Shown here piece after piece: positions 1 to 11,866 of a stretch of 64,000 nt of DNA. The translations under genes were made by a program, and so were the position numbers. Location: contig NW_024104523.1 of the NCBI RefSeq assembly GCF_003945595.2, positions 248,001-312,000 of the forward strand, in the 5' to 3' direction. This stretch comes from Pipra filicauda (lineage: Eukaryota > Chordata > Aves > Passeriformes > Pipridae). Position 1 is the stretch's first letter. Every line of letters begins with the position of its first letter. The notes under the pieces were generated by a model. The model worked only from the letters and a program-made list of their open reading frames with translations. It made no database searches and was not told the origin of the DNA.

Positions 1-3000
1 TGTCTTTTTTTCTCTCTCATCTGCACCCACTCTATCTGGCAACAAACTTTGCCGATGAGAGGGTGGCAGTGTTGGTCACAGCACCACTGGACTCCAGTGG
101 AGACCAGGCATAACTGGCTTTTGCCTCACCGAAGCTGTCTGAGGATGGTGGGGGCAGGTGTGAAGGCAGCAATGTTTTGTACACATTCCTAGGCAGTGCC
201 ACTGGTTGCTTGCAGGTGACCTGGACAGACCCCTGTCTCCAGAAGGCTTTCAGAAGACCAGCCTGTGCTGTGACCGGTTTTTCTTGTGCTGAAGTTAAAG
301 CCCCTGGCTTTGTTCCTGTGCTTGCTTATCTCTGTTACATTCTCAAACCACGCATAGGCATCTGCCTGCATCCTCCCTCGTGTTTGGATTTTGCCAGTCT
401 TGATGGAGAAGAGCTACAAGCAAACAACATTCCTCTCCCCCGTCTGCACTGATAATCTCAGGATCTCATCTCCTCTGCTCTCCCCTTCAGGCTGTGTCAA
501 CACTGCTGGGGTTGTGGAGGGCAGGACTGCTCTGCCTCCACTGCCCCATCCTGTACACTGTGTGCTGCTCAGCCCAGAACAACCTCACATGGACTATTCC
601 TCTGGGATGAGTCAGACCTAGCAGGAGGTTTCAACCACCTCCCTCTCCTAGATTTCTCCACATTTACAGCAACAAAACATGCAGGTCCCAAAGTGCAGAA
701 TGATCTCAAGACTTCGCCTTCCAGAGACTTTCAGGAATTGGAGCCTCTGCTCTGCTGAGATCAGCAGACAGAGCACTGCCAAAGCCAAGGTGGGACATGC
801 AGCCCCCTCCTCATCAGTGCCAATTGCTGGGACATTTCCTGCAGGAGAAGCAGCCACAGGAAGTCCAGGCAGGCAGAGCTAGCAAGGCTGCCAAATTGCT
901 GGTTTGATTTTGCTTGCACTTTTAGAAAATTCTTAATCTGAAACTGCAACAAATTCCTCAAATTCAAGTTCTCATGGAGCTGAAACCCTGCAGGGTAGTC
1001 TGGATTGAAGCCAGGAGGTGAGCAAAGAGAATCCTCTTTAGGAGACATAGAAATCCAGCGTGCTCTGTCTGCTGTCTCTTCTCTCCACAGGCTGTGGGTA
1101 AGATGGATCCAATCTCCTTTTTTTTCTTTTCTTTTATTTTTACCCAGGAAGGGCTGCCCAGCAGTCAGATCACTACTCAGGGACTCCAGACTCCCTGGAA
1201 TCTGCCAGTGACCTTTCAGACACACTCAGGTTTGTCTTCCCAGTTCCCACAAACAGCAAGATCTCTGTGCCCTGAGCTGTGGTGCTTGGATCCCTCTTCC
1301 TATCCCTTTCCCTTTCTCAGACCTAACATATCTCAGCAGCTGCCAGAGCATGGAGCCACTCCAGAAATGAATCTCCAGTGTGACATGGCACAGCTTTAAT
1401 TACACAACAGGAGCCAGAAGAAAGGCTGTGAAACACTGCTCTCTCAAAAACTTAAACCTCCACTTGAGGCACTTTGTGTGGCTGCGAGCAGAAGTAGCAG
1501 GACATGAGCTCTCCAAGCACATAAAAGAGCTGAATCAAATGCCCTGTTGATAGAGTCTAGCAAAATAAACTAATGATGGACAGCACTGCAGGTTTTCATA
1601 TGTGAGGGAAGGATTTACAGTGATACCAAAGGAATTATTTCAGCCCCATGGTGACAATAGCCACCCGCTTCCTTATTATATTTTATTGATCTTGCCCTAA
1701 ATACATGTGGCTGGAGGAAATGATGCATAAATTACTAACAAGTTAATTTCTTGCTCCGACACAGACTCACAACAGCCCTTTGAAGGGGAACCAGGAAAGA
1801 CAATGTGTGAAAGGATAAAGGCGATGAGACAAGCTTGGATGTAATAATCCCATGTGAATGATTATTGCTGCAACTAATGTAATCTAATAATGAAGAATTT
1901 ACGCCAGATGTCCCCCGGAATATGCCAGGCAGACTCAGGATTCAGCAGTGGATCCATTTCTAAGGAAACCTTGTTAGGAGGGGAAAAAAATGCTGTTGTC
2001 TGTTCATCAAATGGGAGGCTGTAGACCTTTATAGTCAGAGTCTTAACAAAAGCCCGCCTTGCAAAGCTTCCTGGAAGAGTGTTCATCAGGCCTGATTGCC
2101 CATTTGTTTTCAGGAGAAGTTTAAGGTGCCCTGTAAAGCCTCTAACAGTCTAGGAGCAGCCCATTTCAGAAGCTGCCCCTTACCCCAAGCCATAGCTGAC
2201 ACAAGGATCTCCCCTTTCTCTCCCTGGAGCACAGAGGGAGCTGCTGGGACATCAATCTCCAGGACAAGTGAATGAAGAGTGGAGATTTGCTTCTTTTTAT
2301 TTATTTTGAACTTGCATCCCTTCAGCTCCCTTGAGTAAGTCCTTAAACCAGTGCTCCATCCCTGTCCTGGGGCTGCAGGATAGGGGGACACCCCGTAGCA
2401 GTGAAAAGGAAAGCAGAGAGCTCTGCACCAGAGGAGTATCATGGGTGTACCCAGGCTGCTGCAAAGTGAGATTGGCTTCACCTTGATTCATGCCATTTAG
2501 AAGGCCATTTTGCAGCAGGCCTGGCAGAGTGCTGCTGACCATCCAGGTCTTCACGAAGACCTGAACTGGACCAAATTTGTTGCCCAAAATGCAGACCAGA
2601 GTTGGGATAATTTGTTATTTCAGATCCAGCCCCGACTGAATGCTCTTCTAGCCCCGGGCAGCGCTACCAACGTGCACTGATTTCCATGGCATGTTAGGCA
2701 ATCAGCCAAAACAGAGACCCAACATCCACATTTCATTTGAAAACTACCACGAGCTAAGTGTAAAAACAGGCACAAACCACACTTTTTGCTTTCTCTCCTC
2801 ACTTCTGTTTCTTATTCATCACCTCTTTGAAGGTATTTTGAACAGGATCTAAACACCTATTCTGGTTGCACTTTGGGGTTTGAACTGCTGTTCATAATTC
2901 CTCCTTAATTTAAGAAGCTCTATGGGAAGAAGGGGGAAGGGAAGCTTAAGCAGAATCCAGATCCACTAAAACACAAACCACTATGTTCAACTTGAAAGAT

Positions 3001-6000
3001 TTGTTTAAGCCCCATTAACTTAATTGGGACTTAACATCTTGTTCATTCCTTGCTCTTGCAGAAGACCCAGAGATCTCCACAGTGAACATGTGTGACTCCA
3101 GCACTGAGTCATGAGGACTGTGTGATCGTGGTTGGATTCTGTCAAAATTGCAGCTGCAGTGCTTCTCCCAGGATCCTCCTTTCCCAGGTACTTGGAGAGT
3201 GTAGGCTGCTTGTCTGTTGAAATTTATTTCACCGAGGCTCTTTGATCTGAGCCTGTGTGCTGCTGGTCTGTTCTAGCAGGCACACAGCTGTTCTGAGGGA
3301 CTTTCCAAACAATAATGCAAACATAGCTGCACTTAGGACTTGCAAACCCTGATTTTAGCCAGTTTGTATGTCAGACATCACTGTGCCTAGAAATGACTTG
3401 CAAACAGGACCAAAGATCAGGCCTAATTTTAGTAAGCCTTTGGGCTCTGCGTCCCCTGACTGTGCTTGCTTTGATGAAACACGATCATAGGATGAAAGAA
3501 AGCAAAAACCCAGCTGGCACCTGCTGGGAGGGCAGGAAGAGAGAATCTGGCAGACAGGAGGTTCCTACAGAGATTGCCAACACTACTACATGTCTGTTTT
3601 GCTTTCTGGGCAGGATGGTGAATCCAAAGGTGATAAACATTTGGCTTGGCTGGCCAGACAAGATGTGCCCACATCAGACACTGCACACTCCCTCCTCTCT
3701 CACTGGCATCCCTGTGCCTCTCAAGGCAGCTCCTTCTGCTGTGCTTCACATCTCCAGCCCCTGAGCTTCAGAGAGATCGAGGCTCTGCTGGAGTGAAACA
3801 CATCAGTGGGAATAACTACTCCCTTGCAAAAAGAGCAGGCTGGCTGGGCTGCTCTGTACCAGACGTCTGGACAACCGACTTCACATTTCACTTTGCAGCA
3901 CAACACAAGGATTGTTGTTAGAGGACATCTATGAACCTCAGAAAACTTTGAGTTATCTGCAGTATTTTTAGGACAACAGCTTTATTTACAATTCAGTGCC
4001 ATGAAAAGACAAATGTTTAACTAAACCGGGAGTGACTTTGTTCTCCAAATACTTCCAGTGAAGAAGAGTGACTCTGAAGTGAAAAAAGCTTGCTGTTGTC
4101 TGAGCATCAAAAGAGGTTAGTAAAGATTCTTGACTATCCTTTCTCTTGGTCTGAAGCCCTGAAGAAAGGACTACAGCCCAGTTGTGCTCTTTAACCAAGG
4201 AGCAGTTCGTGTTCTCTTTGCACCGGTTGGAACGCAATTCCTTTCTAAAAATATCCAGTGGTTTTCCTGTGCCATTGAACACACAGGTGAGCTGGCTCGA
4301 TACTTTATCAGCCAACCAGTGCAGTCTGAGTGACTCATTGCCCCTGGAGCAGCAATGAGCAGTAACCTCCTCTGACAGGACAGTCAGATAAGCCAAACCA
4401 CTGGGCTGTAATAACCCTTGTTAGCTTTCCAAACCTATTCCTTGCCCCCACTCTCTCTCTCCAGAGAAGCCTACAGCACCTCTTTGGCGGGGTGAGCTGT
4501 ACGTCTAGGCAGAAAGACCTGCACTCTGGGCCCACCAGATGGATTTTATGAAGGTGGTCTGTCCTGCTGGGCCCCTTCTGGGAAGGAAGGAGCTGCTGAT
4601 AGCATTACTGTGTCTGCTCTCTATCACAGGGCCTGGGGCTTGCCTGCACCGGAAACAACACTCTAGGATAACACACAGACCCTTGTGGAAGCTACAGCAA
4701 TTAGGTTAATTAAGAGCTGGGGTGGGCCCATATGTTTTCTGATCTGTTGTTTTTTAGGTCCCCTATTGCACCTGTTACCACAGCATCCCAGCACCCCTAA
4801 GGCTTAGATTTTCCCACTCCAGACACGAGAACAGAAGGACGTCTGTCCCAGATCAGAGCAAGGCCTGCTTGGCCTCATATCCAGCAGCAGATAGAGCAGT
4901 CAGAATGATAATAGGACATGTCATTCCCCTGGTACAGGTCCTCTGTTCTCCTCAAGAAGGTCCCAAAGCTGTTCTCTAAAGAGTCCAGTATCATTTGGAC
5001 ACCATTCCTGGAGGTATTTACAAGATATGTAGACGTGACACTTAGGGATATGGTTTAGTGGGACTTGACAGTGTTTGGTTTATGGTTGGACTCAAGGACC
5101 ACAAGGGTCTTTCCCAACCTAAAAGATGCTACAATTCTATGATTCACTTTTAGACACGAGGTAGAGGCATGAATTGCACAGTGCATTTCTCTGAGGCAGA
5201 ATCACTTTCTGGAGTTACACTTCAGTGTTGACATGGAAGCTGAGTATCTGCTGTGTGCAGCCATCTTCATTTCTCCTGCTCATGCAGGAACACTAATAAA
5301 GTTCTTTTAAAGCCCATGGAATCTCCATCACCCATTACTATGACCAAAAGGCTGACTTGCAAGACTTTCTCCCACTTAGGAAACAGGGAAGGATGCTGTG
5401 AGGCATAATTCACCATTTAATGGGCTGAGAACCAAAATCTGCCCTGTGTGTGTACAAGGAAACAGGAAGAAAAAGTTACAAAAGCACTGACTGATCCATT
5501 GTGAGTGTGTGAGTGTTATTAGCTTTGTCTGGCAGCACTTGAAACACGTTTGTCAGCACCTAAAGGAACCAATTCTGAATTTAATGCATCCAAACTGAAT
5601 GAATTGCAGTCTGGAGAAAATGGGGATCTGTGTCTGACATCTTTTCAGCACGTATATGACTTTAGTGAGCTAGATGCTTGTTTATAAGTAATTAAAGTTA
5701 CTTTACCAGAAACTTTTTATGTCCAGTATGTAATTAAAATGCAGACTTTAAACTCAGTTGTAGGAAAGGCATGGATTTTTTAACATTCTCAGTGCTCTCC
5801 TCCTGGCATGTCAGCTGGGGTTTTATAACAGAAGCAAAACCTTCTAGAGGCATGGCAAATTAAACAGGATGCTGAATATTCCTGAAGAAAGAGCTAATAG
5901 AGGGAAAGGGAAATGGAACAGATTGAACTGTACTCCCTCAGCAGTAATATTCAGCTGTCCCAGTTCAAAAGAGCAGAGTGACAAATGCATTCAGGTGAAT

Positions 6001-9000
6001 GGCTGGCCTGTCTTTAGTGCAAATAAACCAGCAGCCTGAGCAAACTCTGTGTGTCTGAGCAGTGCATGCAAAATTCACCATGGCTTTACCAATCACCCCC
6101 ACAATGCAAACTGCCACTCTTCCCTCCAAGGGCCTGTGGCAAGGGTCTTTCACCCCTACCCCAATTGCTGTACCCACAAAAAAAGTCAGAGAGCAAAGCA
6201 CAAGCGGCAAGCAAGAAGGGTCTTGCAAAACAGAGGAGGAGATGTTCTTCCCTGCAGGAAAGCAGGGAGAGCGGTGGGGAACACGGGCTGTCTATCTGCT
6301 CCCTCATGCAAGACTCCATGGCATCTCTGTCAAATGCTCCAGCCAAATCCCCTGCCTTTAGCTGCAGCAGGTTATTAACACAGGTGAGTTTTTCTCCACA
6401 AGTGCCTTTAACAGAATAAAAGATCCTCAGCCACAGCTGGTTGTTTGCAGGGGTTGCATCGGTCAAATGTGATTTGTTGTGAAGTAGTAAAGATTTTCTT
6501 TCTCTGACAATGACCCAGCAGCTCCTAACTCATCTGCAGAGCTTTCCTCTCATGCCTTCAAGGGCCATCCAGATCAGACTCCAGTCTGGAAAGAGCCTGT
6601 GGCAAACAGCCTGCCATGCTTTACACCCAGGGCCCAACTTGGGACCCTGTTACCAACGGGGGCAAGGGAGGAGGAGGAAATACAGTGAGGAACAGAGAGG
6701 ACCCTTTCTCTCTATCTTAGCATAGGACTTTTCAGAACTATTCCTACTGTCTTTCTGCTCAAACTGTATCATTTCCCTGTGGGATATCTTGGTTGTTCAT
6801 GTGAGCTCAGCATTGCACCATGTGTTAAAAAATAATTTTTACATTTACATCCTGGAGCGTTTGCACTGACTCAGGATGAGGTAAAGTGGGGACATCACTG
6901 TTTCATGCTCTGTGGGCTGTGCTATACTTCCCTCTTGGTTTGGGCCAGGCTGAGCTTGATTTTCCAAGATCCCAAAGTGAATACATCCTGCCTGATTGCA
7001 GCCCTTCCTTTTCCAGAAATCATCTTATGGAATAAGCCCTGAACAAACTGTTTCCTATATCCCCTTTAACCCCTTTCCTTTCACCCAAGTGCTCTGTGAC
7101 CCAAGGCCTGCTCCAGAAGGCACTAATTCAGTGCAATTCCCCCGTCCTGCCCACTCAGAGACCATCAAAAGCCAAAAATGACAGCACTGGAGTGCCAGAA
7201 GCAAGCAAGTCACCTGCAATTTCACACCTGCCATCGCTGCTTTCATGGCAGCTGGCGAGGCGAGAAGCTGATGAAGGTCCCACTTGGCCCAGGCTGAAAG
7301 TCAAAGCAACTGTTGGGCTTTTCAGGGAATGTCCTTTCCTGAAGTAGGAAGGCAGGTAGAAAACCTGCTGGCAGCTGCCCGGGGGCATCTGCTGCCTGCC
7401 TGAGGAGGCATTTGTGCTTTTTGCACACTGTCCTGTTCTTGGCAGCAGCTTTCCTGAGCTGGAAAAAGCATTAGCCATCATCGGCTGCAGAAACACTTTC
7501 TGGACTGTGCATTTCTTTCTGTGGAGCCACAGCTGAACTGTGTTAGCCAAGTCTGCCCCCCTTCTAGGTGAGATTTAATAGAGCCAGGTGAGTTGCAAAA
7601 ACCATCCAGCAGGTTTTGACTCCACTAGTCAAATCTAACCTGCAATTTGGATTGTTTCTCCCTACAGGTGTGCAGAAGTGAGGCCATAAACCAGGCTAGG
7701 GAACTCCATAGTACAACTCTGCAAATGTGACAAGCTGGGCTCTGGTACCCGCTTTTCTGCCCTCCACTCAGCTCCTGCTGCCCACTACCAACAGGAGCCT
7801 GGTCTGCCTGTCCATGGGCAAGCCCAGGCTATATTTCTCATTTGATGTGAGTTATGGCTCCCAGGGAGCAGTGATCTTGTGGACTTTTCTGTCCTTGACC
7901 AAGAGCTCACAAACCCAATTTTCTCCTCTAAGTCTATGCACTGAAGACCCCTCACCAAACACCCACCACCAGCCACACATGAGCAGCATGCTCAAGCCAA
8001 GAGGAGGGAGCCAGCCCCCTGCAAGAACCAGAGGAATCCAAACAGGAGCAAGACTCAGGACAGAAACCAGACTCACAGAGGCTTGAGCACATTGCATTGC
8101 ACAGACACAGTCTGGCCTCCTGGCCCTAATATCCTCTGACAGCTCCCAGAGCAGGAGCCGAGCAGGTTAGTGACTTGATCACGACACCAACTCCTGCGGG
8201 ACCTGCTGCTCCAGAGTCCCCACTGCCAGGCCCCAGCAAGGCACGCAAGGAGCTGCAAGGATGGCAGCCCCTGGGGCCTGGAGCAGTGACTTATCTTCTC
8301 GACAGAAGTGCTGGCCAAATACTGGGTCCAGTCCAATCCTTGAAAACTGGAGTTTTGGAAGGCAGCTTCAGCCAGGCCCTGGTGAGTGACTGTTTGTTTG
8401 ATGGCTAATTGCTTATGAAAACAGAAGGGACAAACTCAATCTGTGCAGGTCTTATATCACCAAAGCCCACAGAAACATCCACCTCAAGTCAAAAGCTACC
8501 TGTTTGAGAGACTTTTAGCAAAATTTCTAAGTTTCTAACTCCCCTTCTGTCACACTGCAGAAGCAAAAAGCTAAAGCCACCCTGTGTAGCTCAGTTCATC
8601 AGGAATGTGTTAAGTTATAACACAAAAACCATCCCTTTGCTGCCAAGCAGCAAACACACAGAGCTGTGAAAGGACATGCGTGCCTCCCAGTTAATGTCAC
8701 CTTCACAGCTTCCATAGGTCACAGCACAAGCACACATCCGCTCCAAAATAAGATGCCAGGCAAAGCACGGATCCCATTCTGAACAATGCTGTGGGCCTGG
8801 GGAGAGATGAGGAATTTAAGGGAAGTGGAACAACATGAAACAAGGAAAGTCCCTCCAGCAAAGACCCCATGGCCCATCGGTGGTCGCTCAGCACTGCACC
8901 ACACAGAGGAGTGACACAATGGAGTGACTAAAGGACTGCCTGGCAGCCAGCATTCCCAGGGCCATTGTTGCCAGCACGGGAACTATGCAGAGAGCAAACA

Positions 9001-10460
9001 AGAGCTGTGTTCCCAGGCACTGCAACAGAGATGCATCCACTCCAATATAATGACTTCCTGAAGCTCCTGGACATACCAGGCCATCCTAACTGGTAAATCA
9101 TATCCTGAAGCAGGAAAAACTGTGCCAGGAGGGTATAAAGAATCAAGCATTCTGGACAGGCACAGGCTGAGGACAGATGTAACCTGAAAGTCACTGCAAG
9201 GAAGGAGACCCCTTTCAGAGAGTCTTTGGCCTAGGGGATATATGGGAGAAGTAGAGGACTAATCCTACCCAGTTGTGGTCTCACTCATGTTGCCTCTAGA
9301 AGTCACAAGGGATGAAGGCTTGGAGAAAGAGAGGGGATAATTTTATGGTCTCTTTTCTGGCAATGAAGGCCCTGTAAATCCCAGGGAGAACTGCTAGAAG
9401 CACCAACTCTGGTCAGGAAAGGAGAAGCTGGACTGCTTTGGGCATCACTGTGGGAGCCATGCTGGCCTAAACAGCTCTCTCCAGAGGATGCTACATGCAA
9501 TCAATGCATATAGAGGACAACAACAAGGACAGGCTGGGGGATCCATGTGGTGGTTTAGCTCTCAAAACAGCTCCTGCAGGGATTCAGAGCAGGGCGTTCC
9601 GGGCTAATCTCTGCGTCCCCTCAGGGAACCTGAGGATTACTGCCCTACATCTGCTCACAGGGTCGGGCCCCACCTTGTCAAGGCAGGGGAGGTGCTGACA
9701 GCCACTCTCAGTTCCATAATCGGTTTGAGATAAGCAGCAATGGGCCCTGTCCACTGTGGTGCAGCACCTCTCAACGAGTCCTTGTTCACAGGCCCAATGG
9801 CTTCTCTTGAGCCTTGCCTAGGGCAGGAATGCACCTCATGGCTTGTCATCAAGGGTTGGCTCCTGGCAGCAGCTACAGAGAGCCACAGTGCAGCTTCCTG
9901 GGCTACCTCACACAGCAGTGTATGGCCATCAGTGATACCTACTCAGCAATAGCTCATGGCAGAGTCTTTGGCTACAGCCCCAGCCAGGGTGGGAGTGCAG
10001 GTCACACTAATCCCCAGAGCTGTGCTTTCACCTCTCAGCCCACGACCCCCCCACTCAGCCAACTTCCCAGCAGAAAGGGCTGCAAAAACCTGCATGGGCT
10101 GAGGGGTTGTACTGTTACCTATACGACATCACCTACTTGCTTCTCCTTCTGCTCTCCTCTGCCTCCTGAATACGCCTCTCAGAGCTCACTGCTGGTCCAG
10201 ACAACAGCTTCATGGGACACACTGCTGAGCCTTCTTCCTTTCAGGACTGAGGATGCTGGTTTGGGATCCAGCTCTGGCTGTGTTAGTTCCAAGCAGTCAG
10301 CTCCATCTGCTGGCTGCTCTGTCCTTGACCGCTGTGGAAACATGGAAAGCTCCATTAGGGACAGCCCCACGTTTAGCCAGTCTTCTCCCAGCCCTCACAT
10401 TCTGCAGTTGAAGCCATAGTCACAGGGCTGACCCAAATCATTTAAATGATGCACGTTTCC
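1..10460. other. Intergenic region 3' of SELE, no gene recognised
   Basis: I find no exon set, RNA gene or protein family match here on either strand. Open frames exist (longest about 200 codons at 9814-10419 plus) but none resembles a known family and none is flanked by a coherent exon chain. In mammals the next gene on this side of SELE is SELL; no lectin, EGF or CCP exon of a second selectin is visible in these 10 kb. The only repeat I can name is a CR1 tail near 4975-5146. Confidence 0.6.
4975..5146 (+). mobile_element. CR1 LINE 3' tail (old, truncated)
   Basis: The segment reads like the CR1 3' end: 'CTGGAGGTATTTACAAGA', then 'CACTTAGGGATATGGTTTAG', 'ATGGTTGGACTC' and 'TTTCCCAACCTAAA', closing with 'ATTCTATGATTC'. 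Several substitutions show it is an old copy. The 5' edge is uncertain because similarity fades gradually. Confidence 0.8.
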
Positions 10461-10465
10461 AAAAA

Positions 10466-11866
10466 GGGAACATTACGTTGAAAATATTTTATTAAATAAT
10501 GTTACAAACAGGACAATACATATCAGATTAAATCAGAGATTTTTAATTTATAATCATAACTTAAACATAATTTAAGAAAGACTTTCTAGACATACAAATC
10601 TCAGGCTCCCATTTTATTTGCAAATAGTATGCAGGCACGAAATCCATACAAACACCTCCAATTTATTTTAAAATTACTTGGGCCAAGATCAATGGCCACA
10701 GACCTACTCAAGAACAAGTATTTTACATTACAGTTAACAGCACAGAAACATCCTCAGTAAAAGTTAAAAATTAAATACATATGTATATACATGTATTACA
10801 GTGCATAATCCCACAGGGATGAGATAATTTCAGATCTACCTGCTGCCTTCAGAAACCAGAGTACCTTGTATAAGCACTATGGTTCCTAGTGCTATTATTA
10901 GAAAAACCAAAAAAACCAAACCAGTGGGTTTAAAGTCTCTAAGTTTTTTGGGATATGCAGCAGAAACCCAAATAATTGCCAATATCTGCACAGGTACATT
11001 TATTGACTGGGACATCCTCTTAAACTGACTTCCAAAAACCAGGATCAATGGTTTCAAAGCCATTCAATGAATACTTTTTCATACTGATTATTCTGTTTCT
11101 GCCAGCATAACCCATATGACTCCAGAGAAGACACCTCCAGCAGTGTAGTAAGTGATGTGAAATAATGCATGTCTTCACCTCGGTACCTTTGAGTGGAGCA
11201 GAGGAGGAACCAGCCTCCTCTTTAGGCAGCAGCACACTCTTTGCTCACCATCTGGACAGGACATGGCAAGCTCACAGTTATCATAACTACATGACTGAAT
11301 GTAGACAGTATTTTGCCAGAAGGCCAGAGTTTTACTCTCTGCTTGTCTTCAGTGGAAATACCCGACAGCTTGAGCTCAAAATTTCTGAGCAAATACACAA
11401 GGTCTTTTGTATTGCAAGAGGTAAAAACATCTGGACAGCTGCTGATTTGCATGCAGCTTCATTTTCCAGAAATCTGAGACAAAGGTGGCTTCCATTCCTG
11501 CAGAGAGAATAAAATTCCTCCATAAATCAGAAAATTGGCATAGATTTGTATTTGCTCTCATTTCAGAGGAATTTTGTATGCAGCAGGTAGCAAAACTGCA
11601 CAGAAATGTTACTAATACTATATGCAGCTGGACAGAACCCCAAGCACAATCATCCTTAAGGAGCTGAATAACTATTTCTAATGCAATAAATCCATCAGTC
11701 TTGTTAGGAATTTCCATGCAATGCCAAGATGCATATTAGGTACCCCAAAGCACATATTGCTGTTTCAGCAATGGTATAGCAATTAGCAGCTCTGATTGCT
11801 TGTGTGATAAAAAGGAAGAGAATTTGGGAGTGCAGCCTTCTCATGCACTTACCTGAAACACCTGAG
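10466..11866 (-). other. SELE: SELE 3' untranslated region
   Basis: Lies between the proposed stop codon and the poly(A) signal. It is AT-rich and holds several ATTTA pentamers on the minus strand (plus-strand TAAAT near 10444, 10494, 10530 and 10770), the kind of element that destabilises cytokine-induced mRNAs, including mammalian selectin messages. A strong donor directly after the stop (AG at 11853, then GTAAGT) and a strong acceptor (T-rich tract, then CAG, exon from about 11502) suggest that the UTR is itself split and that most of it lies in a final exon of about 1.0 kb. Confidence 0.55.
10488..10493 (-). terminator. SELE: SELE poly(A) signal AATAAA
   Basis: AATAAA on the minus strand in an AT-rich stretch, about 1.37 kb past the proposed stop codon. 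It is the first canonical signal with no further selectin-like sequence beyond it. Cleavage is expected about 10-25 bases further on, near 10465-10478. Confidence 0.5.

Noticed and set aside
761..1225. 154-codon minus-strand frame considered as an exon of a second selectin
   Set aside because: No lectin, EGF or CCP cysteine pattern and no flanking exons.
8700..9100. Apparent weak duplication (CATCCGCTCCAAAATAA near 8738 and CATCCACTCCAATATAA near 9034)
   Set aside because: Similarity covers under 30 bases with several mismatches, too little to separate from chance.
9814..10419. 201-codon open frame on the plus strand, the longest outside known genes in the left 10 kb
   Set aside because: Low-complexity Ser/Pro-rich composition, no family resemblance, no splice partners or promoter. 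It fits a chance frame in a GC-richer stretch.
10836..11063. Hydrophobic 75-codon minus-strand frame resembling a membrane segment
   Set aside because: Lies inside the SELE 3' UTR downstream of the proposed stop, with no initiation context or homology.
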